A stretch of 43,788 nt of DNA from Porticoccaceae bacterium (lineage in GTDB: Bacteria; Pseudomonadota; Gammaproteobacteria; Pseudomonadales; GM7GCV1). Positions 7,500 through 15,934 of this stretch are shown one piece after another. The notes under the pieces are model-generated. The model made no database searches. It was given only the letters and a program-made list of their open reading frames with translations, and was not told where the DNA came from. The stretch covers positions 1 to 43,788 of the forward strand of contig JABJGI010000088.1 of assembly GCA_018662305.1 (NCBI GenBank), read 5' to 3'. The position numbers and the translations under genes were made by a program. Numbering within the stretch: position 1 is the first letter of the stretch; each line of letters opens with the position of its first letter.

Positions 7500-9041
7500 A
7501 TGATTAGCAGCAAAGAAGTTATGGAGCGTGCCGGTATCTCACGAGCTACTCTGAATAACTACATTGGTCTGGGAATTCTAAAACGCCCTAATGTTCTTTC
7601 CGCTGTCGAGGGAGAACCTGGTGTTCCCCGTCTCGGCTTTTTCCCTGAATCCGCTCTAACCACTATAGAAAAAGTGAAGCAGCTGAAGTCTGAGGGGAAC
7701 AGCATGTCTGAAATTGCCGACATGCTGTCTAGAGTTGAAGATAGTGAACCGGCGGATTTACTAAACACAGGGAGCACAGAGGCTAAAGCCACTCCCAAGT
7801 CTGCTGAACGACGAGGATTCGAAACAGAAAGCCCAACCAGCCTTTCAGTAGCCCTTTCCGTCGACAACATTCCCGGTCCAGCTTTTATGTTGAACAACAA
7901 CTTTGAGCTTACCTGGTGGAATGAATACGCTGAGGACACCTTCTTTGAACTTGATCGCATAATTGACCGTGATATTGCTGCCCGAAATGTCTTTCACCTT
8001 CTGTTAAATCGCGAACAGGCGCACAAGCTTGTGAACTTCGCGCAGCTATTGGAAGTCACTATGCGCGCTGCAAAGAAGCGCATGGATCAAAAAGCCCTAG
8101 CAAAGGCTTACCCATTGCTTGAAGCCGAAGACGTACAACTTCTTAGCGGCCTATATGAACAGGTTGAAGCGATGGGTGATGAAGATATTATTCATCACAC
8201 TTTTGAAATAAATGACGATGAGGGTAACGAACAAGCTTATACCCTCTACATTTGCTTCTTTAGAGAAGGCGTCTTTTTTAGCTTTTTGCCTGCCGATGAA
8301 GATTCAGCAGCTTTAGTCCAGATGCTTTCCCAGCGCAGCCAGGTTATGCAGGACATTATGAAAAAGAGGCGCCCTTTTCTCACCAACCTGGTCACCATGG
8401 TCGCCGATTTGCAAAGCTCGATGAGTATTTGCTCTGAATTACCCGCTGAGGAGTACTTTGAGCTCATAAATGACATATGGCAGGGCGCTGAACCTATTTT
8501 TAGGCGTTACAAAGCCACTCACGGCAAGCACGTTGGTGACGGCATGGTCTATTACTTCCTGCCGCAGCCAAACAGCGATTACATTACTAATGCCCTATTC
8601 TGTGCCCATGAACTAAAAGAGCTCATGATCAAAATGACCAAGGAGTGGAAAGCCCGCAAAAACTGGGGCCATGACTTAAAATTGAACATTGGCTTGAATG
8701 AGGGACAGGAATGGTTTGGCACCTATCACGCCGGTACTCATATTGAGTTTACCGTGCTGGGTGACACCATTAATCACGCGAGCCGTTTGAGCGACTTTGC
8801 CCGCGAAGGTGGCATCTGGGCAACCAAGGGCATGCTCAGCAAGATTAAGCGGGAGATGCGAGACAGTGTGCGCTATGGCATTCAACGTAAAAATGCTGAG
8901 GGCCTATACATCCTCTCAAAAGACCTATTCGCTCAGGTCGCCAATTTGATCGATCTGGATGAAGGGAAGCACTATAAATTTAAGGATATAGCCGCCCTGC
9001 CCGTTGCTGAGGTCGTGGATGTAATAATTCCGGAAAATTGA
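7500..9041 (+). CDS. MerR-like HTH / PAS-like sensor / class III nucleotidyl cyclase fusion
   Basis: A 513-residue protein with three parts. Residues 1-80 look like a MerR DNA-binding head: SKEVMERAGISRATLNNYIGLGIL (helix-turn-helix), a wing ending in PRLGFFPES, then IEKVKQLKSEGNSMSEIADMLS. Residues about 115-270 resemble a PAS or MmyB-type ligand-binding fold (IPGPAFMLNNNFELTWWNEYAE ... RNVFHLLLN). Residues about 290-475 are a class III cyclase. All key cyclase positions seem present: metal aspartates D303 and D347, substrate lysine K343 (GKHVGDG), D422 (VLGDTIN), N425 and R429. K plus D at the specificity sites favours cAMP over cGMP. No membrane segment is visible, so it is cytoplasmic. 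It is monocistronic and ends at a strong terminator. Whether it really binds DNA is inference. Confidence 0.85.
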   Translation: MISSKEVMERAGISRATLNNYIGLGILKRPNVLSAVEGEPGVPRLGFFPESALTTIEKVKQLKSEGNSMSEIADMLSRVEDSEPADLLNTGSTEAKATPKSAERRGFETESPTSLSVALSVDNIPGPAFMLNNNFELTWWNEYAEDTFFELDRIIDRDIAARNVFHLLLNREQAHKLVNFAQLLEVTMRAAKKRMDQKALAKAYPLLEAEDVQLLSGLYEQVEAMGDEDIIHHTFEINDDEGNEQAYTLYICFFREGVFFSFLPADEDSAALVQMLSQRSQVMQDIMKKRRPFLTNLVTMVADLQSSMSICSELPAEEYFELINDIWQGAEPIFRRYKATHGKHVGDGMVYYFLPQPNSDYITNALFCAHELKELMIKMTKEWKARKNWGHDLKLNIGLNEGQEWFGTYHAGTHIEFTVLGDTINHASRLSDFAREGGIWATKGMLSKIKREMRDSVRYGIQRKNAEGLYILSKDLFAQVANLIDLDEGKHYKFKDIAALPVAEVVDVIIPEN

Positions 9042-9056
9042 TTTGCTCAGCCACAT

Positions 9057-9086
9057 AAAAAAGGCCACCTTTTGGTGGCCTTTTTT
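9057..9086. terminator. Bidirectional rho-independent terminator
   Basis: A GC-rich stem GGCCACC/GGTGGCC with a TTTT loop is flanked by six A on the left and six T on the right, so it can stop transcription both from the cyclase gene (ends 9041) and from bfr on the opposite strand (ends 9101). Confidence 0.93.
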
Positions 9087-9100
9087 GTATTCCTGGAAAC

Positions 9101-9574
9101 TTATTCCGTTTCTATTTGTGCTTGCTGGTAGTTTTGGATGCCCACCTTTTCTATTAGGCCAAGCTGAGTTTCCAGCCAATCGATATGCTCTTCTTCTGAT
9201 TCAAGAATATCTGCCAAAAGATCTCGGGAAACATAGTCTTGAACCGTTTCACAGTAAGCAATGCCCTCTCGCAAATCTGGAACAGCCTGATGCTCAAGTT
9301 TTAGGTCGCACTCGAGCATTTCCTGGGTGTTCTCACCAATCAGCAACTTGCCTAGATCCTGAAGATTGGGCAATCCCTCAAGAAAGAGAATACGCTCAAT
9401 CAACATATCGGCGTGCTTCATCTCGTCGATGGACTCTTCGTATTCTTTTTCGGCCAGCTCTTTTAGGCCCCAATCTTTATACATTCTGGAATGCAAAAAA
9501 TACTGATTAATAGCTATCAGCTCGTTGCCGAGAGCTTTGTTGAGAAAAGCAATTACTTTGGGGTCACCCTTCAT
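9101..9574 (-). CDS. bfr: Bacterioferritin
   Basis: Bacterioferritin, 157 residues, oxidises Fe(II) and stores the mineral in a 24-subunit haem-containing shell. The ferroxidase ligands are visible as E18, E51, H54, E94, E127 and H130, and the haem-binding methionine as M52 (DEMKHA). The frame could extend 22 residues upstream, but the start [13 protein letters not shown] matches the family and has a GGAG ribosome site (rc of 9580-9585 region). bfd lies directly upstream on the same strand; Bfd releases the stored iron. A Fur-like box (9670-9688) sits between the two genes, so bfr may also have its own iron-responsive promoter. Confidence 0.96.
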   Translation of the reverse strand: MKGDPKVIAFLNKALGNELIAINQYFLHSRMYKDWGLKELAEKEYEESIDEMKHADMLIERILFLEGLPNLQDLGKLLIGENTQEMLECDLKLEHQAVPDLREGIAYCETVQDYVSRDLLADILESEEEHIDWLETQLGLIEKVGIQNYQQAQIETE

Positions 9575-9669
9575 GAATACTCCGAAATATAAGACAGAAA
9601 TGATGGGCGGAGTGTGGTGTAGACACTGGAAGCGTGTCAAGTAAATTCTAATTAAAACAAAGAGTTACT

Positions 9670-9688
9670 GAAAATGATTCTCAGTACG
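9670..9688 (-). promoter_or_regulatory. Fur-like box upstream of bfr
   Basis: On the minus strand the core TGAGAATCATTTTC fits the classical Fur consensus at about 14 of 19 positions by hand alignment. It lies about 95 bases before the bfr start and just beyond the bfd stop. Confidence 0.5.
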
Positions 9689-9695
9689 ATTAAAT

Positions 9696-9890
9696 CTATG
9701 CTACCTGGTAGAAAAGATCCGGATTTGCTTGGTAGGTTTCAAAGAGAACTTCTTGGGCAGCCTGCTCGCAGGACCCACATTGGCTGGAAACACCAAGCAT
9801 ATGACGAAGGTCAGATAGCGACGTGGCGCCCTCTGTTGCGGCATTGCGAATATCTTTGTCTGTTACGCGATTACAAACACAAATATACAT
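9696..9890 (-). CDS. bfd: Bacterioferritin-associated ferredoxin
   Basis: Bfd, 64 residues, is a [2Fe-2S] ferredoxin that docks on bacterioferritin and passes in electrons so that stored iron can leave. The four cluster cysteines are C4, C6, C38 and C41 (MYICVC ... SSQCGSC), the standard Bfd pattern. The size is typical. Its promoter region carries two tandem Fur-like boxes, fitting the known de-repression of bfd under low iron, and also a near copy of the palindrome found in the cyclase promoter. bfr is downstream on the same strand. Confidence 0.95.
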   Translation of the reverse strand: MYICVCNRVTDKDIRNAATEGATSLSDLRHMLGVSSQCGSCEQAAQEVLFETYQANPDLFYQVA

Positions 9891-9909
9891 GGCGAATAAT
9901 GATCTCTAA

Positions 9910-9923
9910 TTAGACTGTCTTAA
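9910..9923. promoter_or_regulatory. Second copy of the TTAGAC dyad, in the bfd leader
   Basis: TTAGACTGTCTTAA shares its first 11 bases with the cyclase-promoter palindrome at 7451 and has one extra T in the right arm. It lies between the likely bfd -10 and the bfd start codon, a position where a bound protein would block transcription. Confidence 0.45.
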
Positions 9924-9932
9924 CAGGCTGCC

Positions 9933-9961
9933 ATCTAATTAGAAATGAGAATCATTGTCAA
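9933..9961 (-). promoter_or_regulatory. Likely bfd promoter
   Basis: On the minus strand a perfect TTGACA (9956-9961) is followed 17 bases later by TTAGAT (9933-9938), a weak -10. The Fur-like box at 9941-9959 covers the spacer and part of the -35. Confidence 0.5.
9941..9959. promoter_or_regulatory. Fur-like box over the bfd promoter
   Basis: AGAAATGAGAATCATTGTC matches the 19-base Fur consensus at about 14 positions by hand alignment, including the AATGA/AATCATT core. Confidence 0.65.
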
Positions 9962-9963
9962 TA

Positions 9964-9982
9964 GCGAATGAGAATATTTCTC
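9964..9982. promoter_or_regulatory. Second, adjacent Fur-like box
   Basis: GCGAATGAGAATATTTCTC matches the Fur consensus at about 13 of 19 positions. It lies 4 bases beyond the previous box and just before the end of cysS. Tandem boxes are usual where Fur binds cooperatively. Confidence 0.45.
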
Positions 9983-9987
9983 AACAA

Positions 9988-11397
9988 TTATGATTGGTTC
10001 GTTCTTCGCCAGGAAGTACCCTCTCGAGAATCATCCAGTTGAACGCCCTGCTCTGCCAAATCCTGACGTATCTGATCTGCGCGAGCGTAATCTTTATCCA
10101 GCTTGGCCTGCTGACGTTCAGAGATCAATTGTTCTATATCTTCGGCACTTATATCGGCCGTAGACCCGGCCTGGAAGAAGGATTCCGCATCCTGCTGCAA
10201 TATGCCTAGTATCTTTCCGAAGCCGCGCAGTTCACCCACAAGCTTTACTGCCAAATCAAGGTCCTCTGCAGACTTCGTTGCGTTGATTTGGTCAACCAGT
10301 GCATACAGAGACGCAATTGCCTCGCGGCTATTAAAGTCGTCAGACATCGCCGCAACAAAGGCCTCATAGGCTAAGGACTCGCTCAGGTTGGAAGCATCCC
10401 CAGAATCCGGTACATGGCGCATCGCCTGATAAAACCGCTGCAAACCATTCTGCGCTTCTATGAGATTGTCTTCCGAATAGCTGATTGGGCTTCGATAGTG
10501 GCTGGATATCAAAAAGAAGCGCACAACTTCAGTCGGGTATCTGTCCAACACGTCCCTGATGGTAAAAAAGTTGTTTAGCGACTTGGACATCTTTTCGCCG
10601 TCAATACGCAGCGGACCGGCATGAACCCAATAGTTCGCAAAACCTACGCCGTTAGCCGCTTCAGACTGAGCGATTTCATTTTCATGGTGTGGAAACTGCA
10701 GATCTTCGCCTCCACCATGAATATCAAAACTGTCACCTAAGCTATGTTTGCACATGGCGGAACACTCGATATGCCAGCCCGGGCGGCCATAGCCCAAAGT
10801 CGATGACCAGCCGACCTCTCCTTCATTCTCGTCAGCAGATTTCCACAAAACAAAATCTCTGGGATCTTCTTTTTGGTCGCCCACTTCAATGCGAGCGCCA
10901 GCCAGCAGTTCTTCCGGGTTTCGTCCAGACAACTTTCCGTATTCAGCAAACTTCGCTACCCGGTAATAGACGTCACCATTACTCGCTTTATAAGCGTAGC
11001 CCAGCTCCATCAGCTTCTCTGTCATAGCGACAATTTGGTCGATGTGATCTGTGGCTTTGGGCTCATGATCCGGCGGCAGTATGCCCAATGCGCCAAAGTC
11101 TTCCTGCATAGCGGCAATAAACCTGCCGCTTAGCTCTTCGCAACTTTCTCCGTTTTCCTTGGCACGCTGGATAATCTTGTCATCCACATCGGTGATATTG
11201 CGCACATAGGTCACCTTCCAGCCCATAAAACGCAGGAAGCGGACAATAAGATCAAAGGCGACAAAAGCTCGACCGTGGCCAATATGACAGTAGTCATAAA
11301 CCGTCATCCCGCAGACGTACATACGAATCTCACCTGGAGTAAGAGGCGTGAAGTCTTGCTTGCTTCTTGCGAGCGTACTGTAGAGTTTAAAATTCAA
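9988..11397 (-). CDS. cysS: Cysteinyl-tRNA synthetase
   Basis: CysRS, 469 residues, is a class I aminoacyl-tRNA synthetase that attaches cysteine to tRNA-Cys. The CHIGHGRA (HIGH) and GEKMSKS (KMSKS) signatures are both present. So are the zinc-ligand regions: MYVCGMTVYD near the start, then WHIECSAM and HGGGEDLQFPHHENE. The chosen start is TTG 11397: an in-frame stop lies just upstream and no ATG precedes the essential N-terminal region. glnS is upstream on the same strand, 59 bases away, in an AT-rich gap that could hold a separate cysS promoter. The neighbour order glnS-cysS opposite ppiB-lpxH is as in Pseudomonas. Confidence 0.97.
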   Translation of the reverse strand: MNFKLYSTLARSKQDFTPLTPGEIRMYVCGMTVYDYCHIGHGRAFVAFDLIVRFLRFMGWKVTYVRNITDVDDKIIQRAKENGESCEELSGRFIAAMQEDFGALGILPPDHEPKATDHIDQIVAMTEKLMELGYAYKASNGDVYYRVAKFAEYGKLSGRNPEELLAGARIEVGDQKEDPRDFVLWKSADENEGEVGWSSTLGYGRPGWHIECSAMCKHSLGDSFDIHGGGEDLQFPHHENEIAQSEAANGVGFANYWVHAGPLRIDGEKMSKSLNNFFTIRDVLDRYPTEVVRFFLISSHYRSPISYSEDNLIEAQNGLQRFYQAMRHVPDSGDASNLSESLAYEAFVAAMSDDFNSREAIASLYALVDQINATKSAEDLDLAVKLVGELRGFGKILGILQQDAESFFQAGSTADISAEDIEQLISERQQAKLDKDYARADQIRQDLAEQGVQLDDSREGTSWRRTNQS

Positions 11398-11456
11398 TTT
11401 AAATCAGCTAGTTATAAAGTTTATTTAATTAATATTATATATCTTGGTTTGAACAG

Positions 11457-13121
11457 TTAAGCGAAGCTTTTTCCCTGACCATCACGCAAACCAATGGTTT
11501 GGTTAAAAACCAAGTCCGAGCCAGAGGCTTCGTCGCGGCAAAAATAGCCCTGACGCTCAAATTGGTAACCCTGTCCCACCTCTGCACTAGCGAGGGAAGC
11601 TTCTGCATAGCAGTTAGACAGCTCAACCAGTGATTCTGGGTTAATCTGGTCCATTAGGTCCGTATCGCCGGCACCGGGGTTTTCTGTAAGGAAGAGCCGG
11701 TCGTAGAGCTTCACAGAACAGGCTACAGCAGTAGCAGTATCTACCCAATGAATAACGCCTTTTGCCCTTATACCGTCTTCAGGGTCGTTGCCGACCGTAT
11801 TTTCAATGACTCGAGCACGAACCTCTATGATATTGCCATCGGCATCCTTAATGGCTTCGTCGGCCTCAATGATATAAGCGTTGCGCAGTCTTACTCTCTT
11901 GCCGATCACCAGGCGCTTGTACTTTTTATTGGCCTCTTCGCGAAAGTCTTCCTGCTCTATCCAGATTTCTCTGGAAAAAGGCATCTCACGGGAACCCATT
12001 GCCTCGTTTTGTGGATGAAATGGGCCCCTCATTATTTCTGATTTATCTTCCGGGTAGTTCGTTAGCACGACCTTAAGTGGCCTAAGCACGCACATAGAAC
12101 GCGGTGCGCTCTTATCCAGCTCATCCCTTATAGCAAATTCAAGCATAGCTAGGTCGACCTGAGAGTTTGCGCGGGACACGCCAGTCATGTCACAGAAACG
12201 GCGAAGCGCTGTGGGCGTGTAACCCCGGCGACGCAATCCCGAAATAGTGGGCATCCGCGGATCATCCCAACCCTCTACTACAGCTTCATCTACCAGCATC
12301 TTTAATTTACGTTTGGATGTGATGCTGTAATTCGGATTTAGTCGCGCAAACTCATACTGCACGGGCTTACTGGGCACTGGAAGATTCTCCAGCAACCAAT
12401 CATAGAGTGGCTTGTGATCGGCAAACTCAAGCGTGCAGATGGAATGGGTAATGCCCTCAATAGCGTCTTCCTGACCGTGAGCAAAGTCATAACTCGGATA
12501 GATACTCCAATCGTCACCGGTATTGTGATGGGTGACGTGGCGAATGCGGTAAAGCACCGGGTCGCGCAGATTAATGTTGCCGGAAGCCATATCTATTTTG
12601 GCTCGCAGTGAGGCGGAGCCATCCGCCATTTCGCCGGCTTTCATCTTTTCGAGCAAAGTCAGGCTTTCTTCAACTGAACGATCTCGATAGGGGCTATTTT
12701 TTCCCGGCTCCGTTAGGGTGCCTCTATACTCCCGGGCTTCATCCGCCGATAGCTCGCAGACATAAGCCTTTCCTTCCTTTACCAGGTGTATCGCCCAGTC
12801 ATAGAGCTGCCCAAAGTAGTTGGAGGCATATCTAGCCTCGCCAGCCCACTCAAATCCCAGCCACTCAATGTCGCGTTTAATAGATTCCACATACTCGATG
12901 GATTCTTTTTCTGGGTTGGTGTCATCAAAGCGAAGATTGCACTCTCCACCAAACTCATTCGCTAATCCAAAATTCACGCAGATAGATTTCGCATGGCCAA
13001 TATGCAAATAACCATTGGGCTCAGGGGGAAACCGTGTGACAACCTTAGCGGTTTTACCGGAGTCAATATCCTCTTGAATGATGGTTTTCAGGAAATTAGA
13101 GGTAGTATCCATTACGGACAT
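11457..13121 (-). CDS. glnS: Glutaminyl-tRNA synthetase
   Basis: GlnRS, 554 residues, charges tRNA-Gln. It has the class I HIGH motif in [15 protein letters not shown], and the KMSKS-like loop is TSKRKLKM (the family usually has MSKRKL). The GlnRS-specific C-terminal beta-barrel domains follow ([12 protein letters not shown] ... VRARVIEN). The start is ATG 13121, with GAG a few bases upstream; a TTG one codon earlier and an ATG at 13112 are alternatives that barely change the protein. It is transcribed away from ppiB, with 73 bases between the two starts that must hold both promoters. Confidence 0.97.
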   Translation of the reverse strand: MSVMDTTSNFLKTIIQEDIDSGKTAKVVTRFPPEPNGYLHIGHAKSICVNFGLANEFGGECNLRFDDTNPEKESIEYVESIKRDIEWLGFEWAGEARYASNYFGQLYDWAIHLVKEGKAYVCELSADEAREYRGTLTEPGKNSPYRDRSVEESLTLLEKMKAGEMADGSASLRAKIDMASGNINLRDPVLYRIRHVTHHNTGDDWSIYPSYDFAHGQEDAIEGITHSICTLEFADHKPLYDWLLENLPVPSKPVQYEFARLNPNYSITSKRKLKMLVDEAVVEGWDDPRMPTISGLRRRGYTPTALRRFCDMTGVSRANSQVDLAMLEFAIRDELDKSAPRSMCVLRPLKVVLTNYPEDKSEIMRGPFHPQNEAMGSREMPFSREIWIEQEDFREEANKKYKRLVIGKRVRLRNAYIIEADEAIKDADGNIIEVRARVIENTVGNDPEDGIRAKGVIHWVDTATAVACSVKLYDRLFLTENPGAGDTDLMDQINPESLVELSNCYAEASLASAEVGQGYQFERQGYFCRDEASGSDLVFNQTIGLRDGQGKSFA

Positions 13122-13194
13122 CAATTACTCGTTTGGAGGTCTGGAAAAGCCGCGTATTATACGTGCCTTTAGTCAACAACGAAGCTCGGATTTA

Positions 13195-13869
13195 ATGAAG
13201 CTGACAATAATCTCCGCCTGTACCCTGGGTCTATTTCTTCTGGTGTTTTTTGCTCTTTCGCAAGATGACAGAAGTGAACCCAATACTTCTCCTTCTGCGC
13301 CCGCTCAAGTAATTTCAGAAACTGAGCCACAGGCAGTATCCATTTCCACACAAGACAACTACAAGGAAACCTCCATGATTTTGATGCAAACCTCTCTCGG
13401 TCCAATACAGATCGAACTTGATCACGAAAACGCCCCTATTTCGGCGGCAAACTTTCAGTCCTTGGTTGAAAGCGGATTCTATGATGGTCTAATTTTTCAT
13501 CGTGTGATCGACAATTTCATGATCCAAGGTGGCGGTATGAATGCTGAGATGGAAGAAAAGCTAGAAGCCTCACCAATCCAAAACGAAGCCGACAACGGGC
13601 TTAAGAATGTTCGCGGCAGCCTCGCCATGGCTCGCACCTCTGACCCCCACTCGGCCTCATCACAATTCTTTATCAACCTCAACGACAATACTTTTCTCGA
13701 CCATACCTCTAAGGATATGCAGGGATGGGGATACGCAGTCTTTGGCAGAGTTACTGAGGGCATGGAGGTTGTGGATCAGATTCGAGCTGTAGCAACGGGC
13801 AATATGGGCGGTCACGCAGACGTACCTCTTGAACCCATTGTTATTGAATCCGCGACACTGGCTGAATAA
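13195..13869 (+). CDS. ppiB: Peptidyl-prolyl cis-trans isomerase, cyclophilin type, with N-terminal anchor extension
   Basis: Cyclophilin that speeds proline isomerisation during protein folding. The catalytic domain (from about residue 61) has FHRVIDNFMIQGGGM, SLAMARTSDPHSASSQFFINL and WGYAVFGRV, close to cytoplasmic PpiB. From ATG 13195 the protein has 224 residues with a membrane anchor or signal (TIISACTLGLFLLVFFALS) and a Ser/Pro/Glu-rich linker. An internal in-frame ATG at 13375 has AAGGAAA well placed upstream and would give 164 residues, the size of E. coli PpiB. Both forms may be made, one in the envelope and one in the cytoplasm; this is inference. lpxH follows after 9 bases, as in related genomes. 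Confidence 0.93.
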   Translation: MKLTIISACTLGLFLLVFFALSQDDRSEPNTSPSAPAQVISETEPQAVSISTQDNYKETSMILMQTSLGPIQIELDHENAPISAANFQSLVESGFYDGLIFHRVIDNFMIQGGGMNAEMEEKLEASPIQNEADNGLKNVRGSLAMARTSDPHSASSQFFINLNDNTFLDHTSKDMQGWGYAVFGRVTEGMEVVDQIRAVATGNMGGHADVPLEPIVIESATLAE

Positions 13870-13878
13870 GCAAGTCCC

Positions 13879-14604
13879 ATGAGTGACATCTTTATTTCAG
13901 ATCTGCATCTCAGCGAAGACCGGCCGGACATCTATCGCGCCTTCTGTCGTTTTTTGCATGATCTGGATGAAGATGTGCAACAACTCTATATCCTGGGCGA
14001 TCTGTTCGAAGCCTGGATCGGCGAAGATGCCAGAAATGAGCTGGCGATTAAGGTAATTGCCGAACTGAGGCTACTCGCAAAGCGCAAAATTCGAGTGTTT
14101 TTCCAGCAGGGAAATCGAGATTTTCTGATTGGTAAAAGTTTCGCAAAAGCGGCAGACATTGAACTCCTACCCGATCACTACATCTACGAATACCGCGGGC
14201 GCCACGTATTGTTAATGCATGGAGATTTACTCTGCACGGATGACAAAGCCTATATGCGCTTTCGTAGTCTTGTTCACAACCCAGCAGTGAAAGGATTGTT
14301 TTCACTTCTACCCATAAGTACGCGCCGAGGCATTGGAAAAAAACTTCGCGCAAAGAGCTCTCAGGGCAAAATGGAAAAGAGTGCCGAAATTATGGATGTG
14401 AACCAAAGCGCCGTGATTCATACCATGGAGCAATTTCAGGTAACTGAAATGATTCATGGTCATACCCACCGGCCCAAGGTGCACCGCTTTGGCCGGGACG
14501 ATGAAAACCTAAAACGCTACGTGCTAGGCGACTGGGACGAAAACCTTTGGTGGATAGTAAGCGACGCAGAGGGAATCACCCTGAATTCTGCCCCGCTTGG
14601 GTAA
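13879..14604 (+). CDS. lpxH: UDP-2,3-diacylglucosamine diphosphatase
   Basis: LpxH, 241 residues, cleaves UDP-2,3-diacylglucosamine to lipid X and UMP, the fourth step of lipid A synthesis, at the inner face of the membrane. It is a calcineurin-like phosphoesterase: the metal ligands appear as D8 and H10 (ISDLHLSED), D41 (LGDLFEAW), N79 (GNRDFLIG), the HGD of LMHGDLLCTDD and the IHGHTHRP motif. The length is typical. It is co-transcribed with ppiB. No convincing terminator is visible in the 105-base AT-rich gap before the converging gene at 14710. Confidence 0.96.
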   Translation: MSDIFISDLHLSEDRPDIYRAFCRFLHDLDEDVQQLYILGDLFEAWIGEDARNELAIKVIAELRLLAKRKIRVFFQQGNRDFLIGKSFAKAADIELLPDHYIYEYRGRHVLLMHGDLLCTDDKAYMRFRSLVHNPAVKGLFSLLPISTRRGIGKKLRAKSSQGKMEKSAEIMDVNQSAVIHTMEQFQVTEMIHGHTHRPKVHRFGRDDENLKRYVLGDWDENLWWIVSDAEGITLNSAPLG

Positions 14605-14709
14605 CAAAGGTTTTTGCGAGACAAAACACAGCTTCGCTACATCAGTATCAGTAGGACAGTGCTACTAGTTGTTTTGACTCTTCCGATGATTTCTCGCTAA
14701 GAAAAAATA

Positions 14710-15765
14710 CTAGATCTCAATCGAATGGGAATCTAGGACACCTTCCGTATCAAAAAACGGGCGAAAAGTAGCGCCTGTGATGATTCGCATCACACTCTGG
14801 CGAGTTTGCCTATCGGCTGAGCCAGCTCCGTCCAATACCTCAATATCACTAGCCTTGCCATCTGCACCTATAACAAATCCAAAGCGTAATCCCTGAGTCA
14901 GAATTGGAGCAGGAGATGCGCCGGGAAGAACCGTCGTTAGGGAAGGCACGACGGTTGGCTGTACAAAGAGCCGATTCAGCCATTCGTTTGCGTCTGGGTC
15001 CGTATTGCGAAGCAACAATTGATATGCGTCGAAATAAGTAGTTAAAGCCAAATCCTGCTCGCCGCCGTACATATGGTAGTCGCCTAAATGTGCCAGCGCT
15101 TCAGCCTGATCTAATAAGTACCGGTGCTCTGCGCATATCTCGATTACACGTTGAAGGGAAAGCGCAATCGCATCCCAATACTGGGCGATATCATCCTCTC
15201 TGGCCTGAGCTTGGCTCTCGATATAGTCTCTATTTGGAACTTCCATGTACTGACAGTCGACCACTCCTCCTCTATCTTCCGAATCGACACACTGCTCCTC
15301 TTGAATAAGCTCTTCACCAACACCTTGATAGGCGCTCAGAGGTTTTCTGCTAGTAAGTAGAAATTGATGGTAATTAACCATCACTTGGCCGTAGAGCGGA
15401 TCAATTAGATCTGCAGCAAGTTGATCTTGCTGTTGCTCAATTTCCGATATTAGTTCTCTGTAAAAGCTAGACGTGTCGCCGAGAATATTCTCTTCTGATC
15501 CGCTCAACAGGCCGTTTCTAAAGGCCTGTATTTTCCATTCACCCAGCACCTTAGCCATAGCCAAAGCTCTGCCACTGCCAGCACCGTATTCTGCTTTGTA
15601 TGCCTGATATAAGGCTTCATACCCCTGATCAGCGCCGTCCCAGTTTTGCGAAGCAATATGGGACTGGATCGACCCGGTGATCTGATCAATTTCCTGTGCC
15701 GAAGTACTTCCTGCAACTATCCAACCGGCCAAACAAACGGCCAGCAAAGTTTTCATGTTTTCCAT
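14710..15765 (-). CDS. Exported protein with TPR-like body and TonB-C-like end
   Basis: A 351-residue protein. It starts with a signal peptide (TLLAVCLAGWIVAGSTSA, then QE). The middle is helical and TPR-like (HLGDYHMYGGEQDLALTTYFDAYQLLL). The last 80 residues (GLRFGFVIGADGKASDIEVL ... RITGATFRPFFD-like) resemble a TonB C-terminal domain, which binds outer-membrane receptors. It lacks the proline-rich span and retained anchor of a true TonB, so it is more likely a periplasmic protein that borrows this fold. ATG 15765 has AGGGA eight bases upstream; a second ATG three codons later is possible. It faces away from the alkB-like gene and stands alone. Confidence 0.72.
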   Translation of the reverse strand: MENMKTLLAVCLAGWIVAGSTSAQEIDQITGSIQSHIASQNWDGADQGYEALYQAYKAEYGAGSGRALAMAKVLGEWKIQAFRNGLLSGSEENILGDTSSFYRELISEIEQQQDQLAADLIDPLYGQVMVNYHQFLLTSRKPLSAYQGVGEELIQEEQCVDSEDRGGVVDCQYMEVPNRDYIESQAQAREDDIAQYWDAIALSLQRVIEICAEHRYLLDQAEALAHLGDYHMYGGEQDLALTTYFDAYQLLLRNTDPDANEWLNRLFVQPTVVPSLTTVLPGASPAPILTQGLRFGFVIGADGKASDIEVLDGAGSADRQTRQSVMRIITGATFRPFFDTEGVLDSHSIEI

Positions 15766-15934
15766 TTCTCATTCCCTTAGTAATCTGAGCGCCATGCTAC
15801 GCGTCACGAGTGCAGCGTTGGGCACTTTCTGCTTACCCGATTGGTAACTAGAAGTTTTGTGGTGCGATCCAATATTTCAACCGACTTATAACTCAATTCA
15901 GAAAACCTGATATAAATGGGGCTAAGCTTTCCAC

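Noticed and set aside
9043-9510. Open frame on the plus strand opposite bfr
   Set aside because: It starts at the terminator hairpin, lies fully antisense to bfr and shows no protein-like composition.
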